Below, piece by piece: positions 1 to 11,837 of a stretch of 64,000 nucleotides of DNA; position 1 is the first letter of the stretch; each line of letters starts with the position of its first letter. Source of the DNA: Mesostigma viride (taxonomy: Eukaryota > Streptophyta > Mesostigmatophyceae > Mesostigmatales > Mesostigmataceae); the NCBI GenBank assembly GCA_009746045.1, contig RPFO01000103.1, positions 2,638,738 through 2,702,737 on the forward strand. Reading direction: 5' to 3'. The notes below the pieces were generated by a model that searched no databases, had not been told where the DNA came from, and was given only the letters and a program-made list of their open reading frames with translations. The position numbers and the translations under genes are program-made.

Positions 1-583
1 TTCCGAGTCAATGTCTATCGTGCTTTCGCAACAGCCGTCGACAGAATGTCGTCAGATGCCGCCAATCGTACCTGCATCAGTCCGGACGCAGAAGCCACGA
101 GATCTATACAATTGTCATTTCAGATTAGGCAAATGCGAAGAAAACAATTAATGAAACGTGGAAGCCGTTACATTGTACCGCGCCGTCCACCGCTGGATTC
201 CAGCGCGAACCCAACTCCCCGGCGAGAAGCACTGAAGCTGCCATTGCAGATCTCCTTCCGAAAATTGTCAGCATCTTCAGCTACTGTGAATTACTGAACT
301 GCGACGAGAAGATACCTTGCACTGAGAACGAACTGAATCGAGTGCAATTCAGCCTGCGAGGCCATAACGCCACGCCGCAGGCCTCGCAGCCCGGAGCGCA
401 CCGCCGCGCCCACCACGCCATCCTACATCGCCCAACACTACAGTACTAGCAGCATAATTATTTGCGCCAGTACCCTAGGCTTAGCAGGGATTAACTACTG
501 GCTATATTTGGAATAAACGTACACCTATTTACCTGGAAATTATTTGCGCCAGTCCCGGAGATAACGCCCGAGAGGGTGGGGGT

Positions 584-1080
584 CTAGCACCCCCCCGCGC
601 CTGCCCAGCCACGGGAACCCCCCGGGGTAAGGGGGTCAGACCCCCTTTTCCCCCCCCCCTTCGTTGCCACCCCCGGGGGGTAAAGAAGGCTTGCCCCCCC
701 CCCCCCCCCCCTCCCCCCTCCCCGGCACCCACCCACGGCCCGACGTCGGTCGACCAAGGTTCGCACTACATGGGAATGACCGCCGACCGCCTTACTATAT
801 ATAGTGTTAGTATCAGTAGTGTTAATTAAAAATTTTATTTAAATTTGTGTGCCTTATATATAGTGTTAATTAATTAATGCCATATATGTATCATTCTTGG
901 GAAAAACCTCGACGGCAAAGCATGGGCGGGAAAACCTGGGCGGGAAAACCTGGGCGGCAAAGGTAATGGGGCCCAAGGGGGGGGGGGGGGGGGGTCGGCC
1001 CCCCCCCCCCCCCCCCCACTCATAAATCATCGGGGGTGGGGGGTTCGGACCCCCCCCCCCCCCCCCCCCCCCCCCGGGCA
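584..1080. repeat. Long C/G homopolymer tracts
   Basis: Runs of about 15-20 C or G stand at roughly 686-710, 977-1,018 and 1,046-1,075, interspersed with GGGGTAAG-like words. Such runs are error-prone in any sequencing chemistry, so the exact lengths are uncertain. They create spurious glycine- and proline-rich open frames on the minus strand. Confidence 0.8.
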
Positions 1081-1107
1081 AATGGGACCCCCACGAGGTC
1101 GGGGCAA

Positions 1108-1366
1108 TACACTCCTGGCCAAAGGCTCGAAACACACGCCATGATCAAGCAAGCTGTTTCCGGCCCCACCGTCCAGGTCATCTAGCTAGTCGCTCTACAC
1201 GTAAGCCAGCCATAATTTCAATGCACAAGGCTACACATTTCCATCACCATTCATATTCATCATCCTGAACGACTCGAACACGCGGACAAGATAACGGCAG
1301 GCTCGAGCTACCATGGTCCGGATTCTCCCGATTTCTGGCCTGCGCTGGTTGTCTCCTTGATATCTC
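1108..1366 (-). repeat. Dispersed repeat, inverted copy of 54,912-55,169
   Basis: About 260 bp matches the reverse complement of 54,912-55,169 with only scattered substitutions and small indels. The shared core includes words such as caagcaagctgtttccggcc and acgtaagccagccataattt. Both copies end near a ctccttga word. The family is unknown; at 54.9 kb the copy follows a GATG microsatellite, as LINE or foldback tails often do. Confidence 0.8.
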
Positions 1367-2673
1367 CGGGGCGGTCGCGAAAAGTCTGCTATATAGATGT
1401 TACGTCCGCAACCTATGACCAGACCCGGGTCGGATCCTGATCAAGGTACCTATCACGAAAGACCGTCGGACACTGGGTTGCAACTTGGAATTGCTTACGC
1501 CAACGTCTTTATTTCATTAATAATAATCGGTGATTCCGCGGGGCCAACTAAGTCGGGACAAGGGTGAAGAACTAAAAGGTGGGACGCAAGTTCAGGACCA
1601 TGAACGCGTGGGAAGGTTGGGCCACCTTCCCCATCCATATACTTTGACAAACGCGCGGTGGCGGCGACGCACGCGTTCGGCGCCACGCGCTACCACTTGT
1701 CTCTTGACCACACGAACAGACATCGGGCCAACCGGCCCTGAACAAACATGGAACACACACTTGGGGGTCGTTTGGCACACACACAAAATATCTGACGACT
1801 CTTGGTCGGCTCAGATTCAAGTATACAAAATAATGTGCCACGATTATACTTCTATCACACCGAACGGACGGTGACCGGGCCGGTCCCCTCCGATCGGCAC
1901 AAGCTATAACTCTAAAAATACTTGTCCGTTTTCTCCGCTTTCAGCGGCGAACTATCACACGTTGATCACTCTATCATGCTATTGTTGCCTTGGGATGCAA
2001 CACACCTCCCCCTCGTCACAAAGGCGGGAGTTATGGCGTAAAGAGCCGAAGGGACGAACAAATTCCTATCGCATGTTGTCCAGAGCTTCTAGACTTCGAC
2101 CACAAGAGGTTCTCAGTAGGATCAAGCAGTTGCCTAAACCAAGCGTCTCGTATAACTTGGGCGTCAGGGGCGGGGGCCCACCTGACTAGAAATCGCTTGA
2201 GGCGGCGGGGACTGTCCCGACACTGACAGTGCCGAGCCTCCTTCGGCCAAGGTGCGGGCGGGGACGCTACCTTGCCTGCTGGCTGCTCAATGCTCTCTAA
2301 TTCCTCCATTGTTCCCATGGTTTCCGTCCTTCCAGTCCTCCATGCTGGCTAAGGAGGGGGGACATCCCCCCCTAAAATCGTACATGAGCGTACTCCCTGG
2401 TTTGGCCTACCGCGCCGCCCGGCGCCAGCCAAAGTGAAAAATGGCTGAGTGCGCTCTGTCAGCCAACAAAAGGCTGAGTGCGCCGGATCGAAAACGGCAA
2501 CTTTGGGAGTGTGCTACGTGCTACGTTGGTTGTACGACACGTGGTACTTTTTGTAGCATCTCCTAGTAGAAGCTCTTAGTAAGCGATAGTATTAGCATAG
2601 TCTCCCAGACTAGGAGAAGTTCAATGATGATTAAACATTTTGTACTTACATTTTTGTCTTTGATTTTGTACTG

Positions 2674-2978
2674 TTTTACCATCGCTTAATCCTGGAGAGT
2701 AAATCTCCTCAGTGTGGGCTCCAGTGTGAATCCCTCGCCTACTGGGTGTAAGTCTTCCCGCATTTAGTGTTTTAATCTGTGTGGTAACATTGTAATATAC
2801 GAAACCGGTTTTCCGGGTTTGAGCTTATTCGTATTGTGGGACAGGTATTCTTAAGCCACCATCGTGCGCTGTGACGCATGTTAGCGAAGATGTCGCATGT
2901 TAGGAAGTCAAAGGTCTTTCGCATTCATTCTAGATCTCAATCATTAAGGCGCTATTTCAAATAGCCATGCGTGTTAAA
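2674..2978 (+). repeat. 5' LTR-type direct repeat of gypsy 1
   Basis: This matches 11,282-11,554 with several short indels (the right copy lacks about 30 bp). The shared block starts tttaccatcgcttaatcctg and ends cgtgttaaa. It lies upstream of gag. The true LTR may extend further in either direction. Confidence 0.7.
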
Positions 2979-3040
2979 CTGGACTCGGAGGACAGTTTCC
3001 CAGTGGCCTCTATCCCGTCCCGTTTTTCTGTAATCTGATC

Positions 3041-3094
3041 CGGATCATCAACGGAATTAATAATTTTCGGATCATCAACGGAATTATATAAGGG
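3041..3094 (+). promoter_or_regulatory. Tandem 27-bp repeat with TATA-like box upstream of gag
   Basis: The word cggatcatcaacggaatta occurs twice, 27 bp apart (3,041 and 3,068), and the second copy runs into ttatataag at about 3,084. The position, about 400 bp before the first gag codon, suits an element promoter. Promoter function is inferred from sequence only. Confidence 0.4.
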
Positions 3095-3484
3095 CCGGAA
3101 CCCTTCCTAATTCCGCTTGCAGTAATTCATTGTGGGGGTCGGATCCCACAATCCTAACTGTCCATACCCGTTACCCATATTGCGGTTCCTGCACGCCCCA
3201 ACCTGGCCTTGTCCGGTTGACCTAAGGGATTCGTCCGGAAACGAATCTCCTTATATTGCGTGCTTAAATTATGCGGAAACGCTTTGTGGGTTGCGATTTC
3301 ACGCATTATTTGGCGTCTTGGCCATTGCCTCACACCCTATATCTGGGATACATACTGTCAGCTCCGGCAAGCTGTGCACAGGAATATCTCACGTCCTTTA
3401 ATGGACGTATTTTTTGTGCTTAATTTATCATCCCGCCAAGGTGACTAGAGGCACATTGTTTCACACTTGACCAGCCACCACGCG

Positions 3485-5426
3485 ATGGCTGACGGTGTTG
3501 AGCGAGGGCGACGAGAGGCCCATCGTTTCTCTCCTGCCCCTTCCCTCGTGGCAGCACTCGAGGCGGCAGAGAGAGCTACCCAAAATCTGACTCACGCCCG
3601 AGTAGTGAGCGTGGCTCTAGGGGGACGTCATCCCCGGCACAAACCCCACGGTTGGGAGGGAATTCCTCGGCGGCTGCCGGTGCACCACCTGATAGCCCTG
3701 TAGTGAATCTCAGTCCGTTATAGTGGTAGGACTTCGACTGGTACCACGAAAACGGACTGAGTACAAATGAAGGGTTAACCACCAAGTGGAACATCCATCG
3801 CGGGATTGTCGGCGGGTCCGGCCCTTGGTGTAGGAGCCGGCGCGGGGGCGCAGGGGAATAATGTTACCCTGCACTACGGTAGGAGTGGGGCCCTACCTAC
3901 GGTGCTGCCGCAACCTACATTGGCCACTTGGCCCAGCAGCGCCCCGGCGCCACCCTTGTATGATAGCCGATCGCGGTCTCGCCGCGCTGCGAATCGGGCG
4001 TCCTATCATGCGCCTGGACCCCTTGGGGCTAGCCCCTTCGGCCATGCCTCGCCAAATATGGCTGGGCAGGGCCAGGGCACCACACGGACCGGTCGGTCTT
4101 CCTTCGGGGTCGCAGGGGAGGCAATTCCCCTCCCCAACTCAGCATACGACCGCCTGGCTCCGGGTGACCCGCGAGTGCAGCACCGGCCAGCGGCCGCCGC
4201 CGCCCATATCATCATGCAAGCCGCGCCCATTACCCACATGGGTATGAGCACCCGGGTGAGGATGAGTGCAGCCCCCCGGCAGGTTACCCGCGTGGGCACA
4301 CCTCGCAAGGTGTGGCCGGGCCCGGGAGACCCGCGAGTATCATGGGCCATCGATCATGACGATGATACTCACAATGCAGGGCGACTACCACAGTTGCCCA
4401 AGCTGTCGGATATTCCCACCGACTGCTCGTACCAAGAGTTTGAGGCTTGGGAGATTGCAGTGTCTCAGAAGATCGACATCTGGGAGACATACAATCGCAA
4501 GCTCTTGGACGAGGATATCAAGGTCAAGCTGGTGTCCAGCGAGGCACTGGTTCCCGATGTGAGACAAGCTCTCCATTGCGAAAGCGCCCTGGCCAATGGC
4601 TTCCATGCATAGCAGCTTGGCGGAGTTATTTCGGCGAGCACGGGCCAAGTACCTGCCACCCGACCAAGACAAGCTGGACCGGGAGGCTTTTGGGGCGTTC
4701 AAGCAGGGGAACCTGAGCTATCGGGAATATATGACCAAGTTCGAGCTTCTAGCTGGGCGGGTTGATGACCTGATGGGCCCAAAAGCCTTGGCAAGGTTCT
4801 ATGAGGGCTTGCAACCCGAATTCTGGGATGAGGTAAAGCGGAAATTCGCCCACCTCTCCTGGGCTCAATGGAACCTGCAGGACATCAAGACCTACCTAGC
4901 GGAGATAGCTCCCTTGGTGCAGCGGACCCCAAAACCCCGCGTGAATGCACTGGAACTCAATGAGCTGGGATTCGCCCCCGTGTGGGTGGATGAGCTACAG
5001 TGCGAGGTCCTGGACATTAATGCCTTGGACACTTCCCGGATTCAGTGCTACCACTGCAACCGCGTGGGGCACATCAAACGTGAGTGCCCTGATCTCCCTC
5101 CGCTGGACCAGGCCCCGCCTGTGCAACGCAACAACTTCCAAGCGGCCTCCCCGCAAATGGCCTCGAGGCCACCACCGGCGCGAAATATGCGCACAGCTCC
5201 CAGTGCGGGTGAGCGTGCCCGACGCTTGCAACAAGCGCGCCAACAGCCCCGGCTGTACCAACAACCCAAGGCGCCCCCAAGCGCCTACCAGCAAGCTGGG
5301 CATGCCCTCAACCAACTGGATGCCGCAGACGCGGCCGAGCCTGATGATGGCTCTTCCGCGGCCGCATCCGGCCACCTGCGAGGCACACCGGTGGACGAGG
5401 GGCCTGCAGGAGAGGCGTTGGACTGA
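3485..5426 (+). pseudogene. gag: Gypsy 1 gag, frameshifted
   Basis: The structural polyprotein of the particle is spread over three frames. 3,485-3,703 starts MADGVERGRR. 3,806-4,612 is a proline- and alanine-rich segment ending in the start of the capsid-like region (ELEAWEIAVSQ-type helices). 4,596-5,426 continues the capsid (LAELFRRARAKYLPP, YMTKFELLAGRVDDL) and carries one zinc knuckle, CYHCNRVGHIKREC (C-X2-C-X4-H-X4-C), near 5,046-5,087. The second and third pieces overlap by 17 bp and differ by one frame, so a single indel probably separates them. pol follows 60 bp after the gag stop. Confidence 0.8.
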
Positions 5427-5485
5427 GAGGCCGGGAGGGCACTCCGGGCGACACCTTACCCGGCCATGAACAAGTCGCCCAAGTT

Positions 5486-7731
5486 TTGTTACCATGTAAT
5501 GTGGTGACAGAGACCCAGGAATGGCAAGCGGAGCCTAGCGAAGGCCCGCGGCAACTACTCCTCTTCACTGGAAGCCTACCAGACCCCCAGGGCTCTGGGC
5601 GTTGTTTGGAGGGCATCAAGGTCCTCATTGACAGTGGTGCGGCTACCACCTTCGTCAGTGAGGCCATAGTGCAGCGCCTGGGAGTAACCCCGACTCCCCA
5701 TACCATTGCTCGGCGCGTGCGATACTCGGATGGCTACACTCAGCCATCCCCGGGCTATGTGGACTTGGCCCCTATCGTACAAGGCACCAGCGTGCCCATT
5801 CGCGCCACGGTCATTCCCTTACAAGCGGCTGATATCATCCTAGGGATTGACTGGCTGCACATATCCAAGGTGACCGTCTCTTTTGGTACCATGGTTACCC
5901 ACTTCCCAGATGGGTCATTCTGGTTACCTGAGCGGCAGTATGCGGCCAACGGCATGACCATCACCGATGACACGCCTGCCCTCAAGAGTGACCGTCGTCG
6001 CCTTGCGGACATTCTCATGTCCAAAAGGGAGTTCAAGCGGATGATGAGAGCCCGGCAGCCTCCTCCCGTTTACTCCATTCGTCTGGACGCCCTTGCCCAC
6101 GCGCGCGGGCCCAGCGCCCAGCATGCACAGGCTGGAGTTTCGTTAAACTCGCTTGGCATGGACTTGTCGGAAGACGAGGTGAAACGACTCAACGCAGTGC
6201 TCGATCAGTATTCAGCCGTGTTTGAGGAGAAAACACCTACGTTTCCCCCGGCCAGACCGGTGCTCCACCGCATTCATTTGCAGGAGGGGCACCCACCTAC
6301 CACCTCACCCATTTTTCGCATGGTGGGGCCCGTGGAGTTGGCAGAGCTCAAGAAGATCTTGGTCGGCTTGTTGGAGGCCGGCTTGATTGAGCCCAGCAAT
6401 AGCCCTTACTACAGCGCGGGCGTGTTGCTGGTGCCCAAACCCAATGGGAAGTGGCGTCTGGTTACGGATTATCGCAAACTCAATGCGATCACCGTGAAGT
6501 CCAAGTATCCCCTCCCCCGCATCGATGATATATTTAATAAGGTGGAGGGCGCCAAGTACTTTACGGTGCTCGATTGTGCAGACGGTTTTTGGCAACTTCG
6601 GATCGCCCCCGAAGATTGCCATAAAACAGCCTTTGGCACGCCTTTTGGCCATTATACCAATTAATTCCGCGTGGCGGCCATGGGCTTGTGTACAGCCCTG
6701 CCTTGTGTAACAGCCCTGCCTCTTTTCAGATGCTCATGAACCACCTCTTTAGGTCGGTGATGGGCACTAGTCGGCTGCCCCAGGTCTCGGCAGACCTGCG
6801 CGACCCGACTATCCCGTGGGACCCGGGGACGCGCAGCCGTACATTGAAACGCACCTGCGTGGCCATCTACTTGGATGACATCCTCATTTTCTCTCGCACG
6901 TTCGAGGAGCACTTGGAGGATGTTGCCGCGGGTCTGCACATCAATGTGGCGGATAATAAACTGTCCGCCCGCCGCAGCAAGGTAGAACTAGAATCAGGCC
7001 GCAGCGTCCCCTTTTTAGGCCACATTCTCTAGGACAAGGGCGTGTCCACGGACCCCGATAAGGTCGCCGCCGTCCAACAGTGGCCTGTTCCCGCGAATGT
7101 TCGCGCCTTGCGCAGCTTCTTGGGCTTGGTATCGTATTATCGCCGCTTCATCCCGCGTTTCGCGACCATTGCGGCCCCGCTTACTCACCTCCTCAAGAAG
7201 GACGTACCGTGGGAATGGTCAGGCCTGTGTCAACAGGCCTTTGACCTGCTGAAGGCCAGGCTCGCCACTGCGCCTGTCCTCATCCTTCCGGATCCCACCA
7301 AGCCATTCGTGGTCAATAGCGATTCTAGCAAGGTTGCTATTGGCGGTGTGCTGCTCCAAGACCATGGTCTCGGTCTCCAACCGGTCGAGTATATCTCCCG
7401 GACGATGATCCCGGCCGAAAGAAATTACCCGGTCCATCAGCAAGAGTTGTTGGCCGTGGTGTACTGTTGCCATACTTGGCGGCACCATCTTCTGGGTGCT
7501 CAGTTCAACGTGGCCATGGCCGAACCCGACCCTGCGGACCCGTACCGCTTGATCATCCAGACCGACCATCGGCCCCTCACGCACTTGTTGACGCAGCCCA
7601 CGCTTACGCCACGCCAAGCCCGTTGGCTTGAATATTTGGCACAGTTCGGTCCGTTCAAGATCGAATATGTCAAGGGCCTTGACAACACGGTCCCTGACGC
7701 CCTGTCGCGTCGCCGACTATTGGTTTTATGA
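5486..7731 (+). pseudogene. pol: Gypsy 1 pol: protease, reverse transcriptase, RNase H
   Basis: Three collinear pieces. 5,486-6,664 holds a retropepsin motif LIDSGAATTFVS (catalytic D about residue 49) and the first half of RT (DYRKLNAI, then the motif A region LDCADGFWQLRIAPED). It breaks after GTPFGHY, where the phrase tgtrtaacagccctgcct is locally duplicated. 6,688-7,032 carries the RT catalytic box YLDDILIFS. 7,042-7,731 holds the RT thumb/connection (RSFLGLVSYYRRFI) and RNase H (VVNSDSSKVAIGG, QELLAVVYCCHTW, QTDHRPL, PDALSRR). At least two disruptions make it inactive. The protease-RT-RNase H-integrase order is that of Ty3/gypsy. Confidence 0.9.
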
Positions 7732-7734
7732 GGA

Positions 7735-9337
7735 TCTTGACGTTTTGGCCACGACGTTGATCCCCTCCCATGGTCCCGTCGCCCCCTTTGGCGACCGCTT
7801 GAGCGACCCGATGAGCCCCTTCCTCTTCTGTGGCGCCACAACCGCGGAGGTTGACACTGTTGACCATTCCGTGCGCCTCGCCGGCAGCACCCCTGCACGT
7901 GAGGGCACGTGCGCAGCCGCGGGGGGGAAGGACTTCGGCCCCGTACAGCCATGTGGTGCCGGCGACAGGAGTTTACCCTCCAATGCAGCCCGTTGGAGAG
8001 GCATTCACGTTGGCAAATACTGCAACAACGGTCGTCATCAGCTCGGACCTAGAGCGCCTCATCTCGCGCTTCACGGTCACTGAGGACAAGGCAAATGAAG
8101 CCATAGCTGCCCGCCCTCAGAGCATGGACGGCTACCCAGCCAAGTTTCAAAACGGGTTCCTTTACGTGAATGTCAGTGGCCAGGCGGCCCGTCAAGACTC
8201 ATGGCGCTTGTATGTCCCCCAAATATGCCGCGCGAGGTATTATTTGAGTTACATGACTCCGTCTTGGGGGGACACCAAGGCCAGGACAGGCTGTTAGCGA
8301 GGGCCCGGAGGTCCTACTATTGGCCTAAGATGGCTCGGATGTGCGGGAGTATGTCAGTACCTGTGACAGCTGCCAGCACATGAAGCCACGGAATACGGGC
8401 AAACAGGGCGTTCCAAAGGAAATTCCAGACCCCATGTTCCCTTGGGACTCGGTGATGATGGATTTCATTGGGCCCTTGCCAGAGACCAAGGCGGGCAATG
8501 CTCAGATCCTGGTAGTGGTGGACCGGCTCACGCGGAGATGCCATTTAATCCCCTGCAAGGCCACCCTGACGGCTGAAGAGTGTGCCCACTTGTTCCTAAA
8601 CAATGTGTTCCGGCTCCATGGCATGCCCCGACAATTTATCACCGACAAGGACAAACTGTTCACGTCGAAATTTTGGACCTCATTTTTTCAGGTCGTCGGG
8701 ACTAAGTTGTCTATGGGTACGGCCTATCACAGTAGCTCTTCTCACATGGTGGAGAGAGTGAATCGGGTGGTTGAAGAGGCACTGCGGCACTACCTGGATC
8801 GAGACGGGAAGAATTGGGACGAAGTGCTGGGATTCATTGAGTTTTCACTCAATAATGCCCCCCATTCTGCCCACGGGTATACCCCGTTCTTTCTTGATAC
8901 AGGCAGGCATCCCCTTACACCCAGCGATCTCTTGACCGCCCCAGCCATCACCACGACAACAGAGCTACGCTCCACAGTCGCAGGGGCGCGGGAGCTGGTA
9001 CAACGGATGGTGCAAGCTCATTCCAGCGCCATAAGTGGCCTACGTCAGGCGCGTGCCAAGTACATGGCGCGAGTCCAAAGTACCCTGGACGGGCGCACCC
9101 CTGCAATCGAAGCAGGTGACTTGGTTTTAATTGCATGAGGGCCCCCACCAAGGCCGCTTCACGCACAAGTTCGAGGACAGCCTGAAGGTCAAGCTCCGCC
9201 CCTTTTTCCTTGGACCGTATCTGGTGGAGAAGGTGTTCAATGAGGTGATGGTGTCTGTCGCCATCCCGGACTCGTGGCAGCTGAAGTCCAATGTTTTCCA
9301 CGTTGACCAGCTTAAGCTCTACCGCAAGAGCACCTTC
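7735..9337 (+). pseudogene. pol: Gypsy 1 integrase
   Basis: 7,735-8,340 is the linker and zinc-binding region, shifted among frames (ISSDLERLISRFTVTED, then LHDSVLGGHQGQDRLL and RRSYYWPKM). 8,341-9,138 gives the catalytic core, with the DDE residues at local positions D41 (MMDFIGPL), D102 (FITDKDKLF) and E138 (MVERVNRVV). A stop at 9,138 and a frame change lead to the GPY/F-type end (9,131-9,337: LRPFFLGPYLVEKVF, VFHVDQLKLYRKSTF). The frame is cut at 9,337 by a solo LTR and resumes in phase at 10,023. The same linker and core recur in gypsy C. Confidence 0.88.
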
Positions 9338-10022
9338 TGTTGCGTGCCCGACCCTTGGAACGGGCGCAACAATGGAATAAATTATGTATTTTGGCTTGTT
9401 GTCATAGTCCGTAGGACTTTGGGACTCATTTCGGGACTTAATTTGGGAATTGTCCCTTGTTGGTCAGGACTTTTGTATGGAACTATGATAGTTTGTGTGA
9501 TTCGGACCAGTTATTTTGGGCCTAGGTTGATGTACGCGATCTTCTAGGGGCCGGTGCAGTCGCGCCGCGCTGCGTACTTTATAGCTGGTTGAGATATTGT
9601 ACTCATGCGTGGATTCTGTAGCCTAGCGAGGGTCGATGTCGACCCGAGGATCTTGTGTGGACTGCATGTTTCGGAGTTCTCTGGAAGGTCGGCGCCATGT
9701 CGGCGCCTCTTGCCAGCTTGGTGGCAGACCTAGGTGAAATTGGTCCGAGGACGAGAGTCTCGTCCTCGATCTTGGTTTGATGAATGTTAAGTGCGATGAC
9801 GCCTTCATATTAAACCTGGGGCAACTATCCATTTGTAATTGGTATTGCTAGCCATTATAAGTGTGTATTAAATAGCTTGGCATCAAGCCGCGGTGCCAGA
9901 TATCTCACGACCCCAGTCGTGAAGCGCACTCTGCATTAGGCCACCTTGATTCTTCCTATTACCGGCATAGTTGATCTTTCGCGACGTAGCTCAGGTTTAC
10001 GTGTAAATCTGGGTTCGTTACA
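9338..10022. mobile_element. Solo LTR, 685 bp, TSD CCTTC
   Basis: The segment begins TGTTGCGTGCCC and ends CGTTACA (TG...CA). It is flanked by CCTTC at 9,333-9,337 and 10,023-10,027. Removing it with one CCTTC joins ...LYRKSTF to PGRVMAPAPLE in one frame, exactly where the related gypsy C continues (FQGWETPPAPLE). No internal genes are present, so this is a solo LTR left by LTR-LTR recombination, or a small LTR-like element. An open frame running from integrase into it is accidental. Confidence 0.85.
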
Positions 10023-10253
10023 CCTTCCCAGGTCGTGTCATGGCACCCGCCCCCTTGGAGTTCAACCCCGAGACGGGCGAACCCGAGGATGAGGTGGAGG
10101 ACATTGTAGCCCACCGCAATCGAGGCCGCCGCCGCGAGTACCTCCTTAAGTGGAAGTTCTCCCAAACAGAGCTAGAACAGGGTAGCTGAGGCTGGACTCA
10201 CGGGCTGTGCACGCTTGCTACAGGAGTATAAAGCCCGGGCAGGGTTGGCATAA
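10023..10253 (+). pseudogene. pol: Gypsy 1 integrase C-terminus with chromodomain
   Basis: After the solo LTR the frame reads PGRVMAPAPLEFNPETGEP and then EDEVEDIVAHRNRG and REYLLKWK, the strand and aromatic-cage region of a chromodomain, to a stop at 10,187-10,189. The remainder of the domain continues in another frame from 10,185 (LTGCARLLQEYKARAGLA) to 10,251. Chromodomains on integrases read histone marks and bias integration. The whole matches gypsy C piece by piece. Confidence 0.85.
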
Positions 10254-11281
10254 TTCCGGCCCTTCTCCTACCTTTTGCGTAATGCTCCTTGCATGTGCAT
10301 TGCCTAGCTTGATGCAGGCCGCCCCGCCCCAGGGGTCCATGGGCGACATCGAGAATTCGGTGCGGTATCGTTTGGACAGGAGGTTCGGAGTCCCTCTGTC
10401 ACCCGACACACGTTCCTCGCCGCCTTCTTGAGCGTTTTCCCACTGGAGGCGCTGCGGGATGTCAACCTGGCCAAACGCCATGATTCACGCGCCGGCGAGC
10501 GGCAACTCACCTAATTCCATGCATCACGCCCTATAGTCCAGGCCAATGGCCTGCCTCTTCCCGAGCCGGCTGAGCGTGTCCACCGGCGTCAACGCCCGGC
10601 CGCTCCTCTGCGCGGGCATGGCCGTGGGGACCCCGCTCGTGGGGGTCACCGCCCGAGCCCTTACCGCCCGGCGCCGTAAGTCATCGCCAACAGATGGTGA
10701 CGATTGGCACGTTAACTGCGTGCCCTGGAAGGGAACAGTGACCATGTATACAGTCAATTATAAGTCCCGGCTACAGGAGTATAGCCGCCTCTTTTGTTGG
10801 GGGGGGAGGTGTGTTGCACGGATGCAACATGCCATTTGTGGTATTAAATTATCCGTCCCGGTCGATCGGCGCCGACCGTAATCCGGCGCCAGTGCCGAGG
10901 CCATAGTATAGTTGGCAGCCGAGGCAATCCGTGTGGAAGTAAGTGTAGAAGTTTTGCTGACGAACTTGGCCTTTGCGCCGTAGGCAGACCTATAGCGCCT
11001 GAACGGGAGTTACGGGACAGCCAAGTGGCACTGCACATGCGTTATGATGGTACCTACGGACATTTGGATATTTTTCAGGAGAGGCCTCTAGCCGTACTGG
11101 TCTTTAATGTGTTCTAGACGGTTCGAGAAGTAAGCCCGTCCCCGCGGACCTGACGTCATGCCTGGTTGGCAGCGCTAGGCGCAGCCACCAACGGGGACGA
11201 AGGGACAAAATAGGCAAGGCACGAGCTATGCCAGCAGTCCGGACCTTGTATCGTAATTTACCACGTTGCTCTGTACAGATT
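10254..11281. other. Gypsy 1 3' non-coding region
   Basis: This lies between the chromodomain stop and the right direct repeat. Short frames (for example 10,546-10,881) show no recognisable domain. I see no clear polypurine tract next to 11,282, which leaves the 3' LTR boundary uncertain. Confidence 0.5.
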
Positions 11282-11554
11282 ATTTACCATCGCTTAATCC
11301 TGGAGTGTAAATCTGTGGGCTCGAGTGTGAATCCCTCGCCTACTACTGGGTGTAAGTCTTCCCGCATTTAGTGTTTTAATCTGTGAGGTAACATTGTAAT
11401 ATACGAAACCGGTTTTCCGGGTTTGAGCTTATTCGTATTGTGGGACAAGTATTCTTAAGCCACCATCGTGCGCTGTGACGCATAGGAAGTCAAAGGTCTT
11501 TCGCATTCATTCTCAATCGTTAAGGCGCTTTTTTAAATAGCCGTACGTGTTAAA
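11282..11554 (+). repeat. 3' LTR-type direct repeat of gypsy 1
   Basis: Partner of 2,674-2,978. It lacks a segment around the gttagcgaagatgtcgcat word and differs by small substitutions. Similarity stops after cgtgttaaa at 11,554. Confidence 0.7.
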
Positions 11555-11837
11555 TACTGCTGTGCTCCACTATAGATTCTCTGCTGCCCATGTGCGGCGT
11601 AGGACACAACAACAACAACAACAACTGAAGTGCTCCGGCTTCAGGCTGGTTGTTGGTGCAATGGCGGAAACGTGCAAGAATGACGTCAAGCCGGCGGATT
11701 CGCTGCCTATTGCCTGACGCCTGGTCCGGTGTCAGAATCAATGTTCAACAACAATTAACCTGGCGCCTGCCTGAAAGTTGATATGTCTTCCTAGAATCAA
11801 CCAATACTTGGTAAGTTCTCAGCGTCAGTTGTAAGTA

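Larger units (their letters stand above)
1..2670. other. Left flank without a recognisable gene
   Basis: Short open frames occur on both strands (for example 46-297 plus and 1,530-1,874 plus), but none shows a domain, a motif or a convincing composition. Several are generated by homopolymer runs. The stretch holds two blocks of G/C homopolymers and one 260-bp dispersed repeat, listed separately. A weak resemblance to 12.2-12.3 kb (phrases such as gagtgcgcyggac) occurs near 2,440-2,520. I see no function for the rest. Confidence 0.6.
2674..11554 (+). mobile_element. Gypsy 1: decayed chromodomain Ty3/gypsy retrotransposon
   Basis: Direct repeats at 2,674-2,978 and 11,282-11,554 flank gag (CCHC knuckle), aspartic protease, RT, RNase H, integrase and chromodomain in the canonical Ty3/gypsy order. 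Every gene is interrupted by frameshifts or small duplications, so the copy is dead. A 685-bp solo LTR (9,338-10,022) has inserted between integrase and chromodomain. Precise element ends are uncertain: the repeats may be only part of the LTRs, and I found no target-site duplication outside them. Gypsy C at 46.4-48.3 kb is a relative. Confidence 0.85.

Noticed and set aside
529-1135. Glycine/proline-rich minus-strand frames
   Set aside because: Produced by C/G homopolymers of uncertain length; no domain and no start context.
3120-3160. Primer-binding site at tgtgggggtcggatccc for gypsy 1
   Set aside because: It does not complement a recognisable tRNA 3' end and its distance from the repeat at 2,978 is too large.
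4006-4350. Minus-strand frame opposite gypsy 1 gag
   Set aside because: Shadow of the alanine/proline-rich gag; no independent support.
9338-9547. Continuation of the integrase frame past 9,337
   Set aside because: The extension is solo LTR sequence; the real frame resumes at 10,023.
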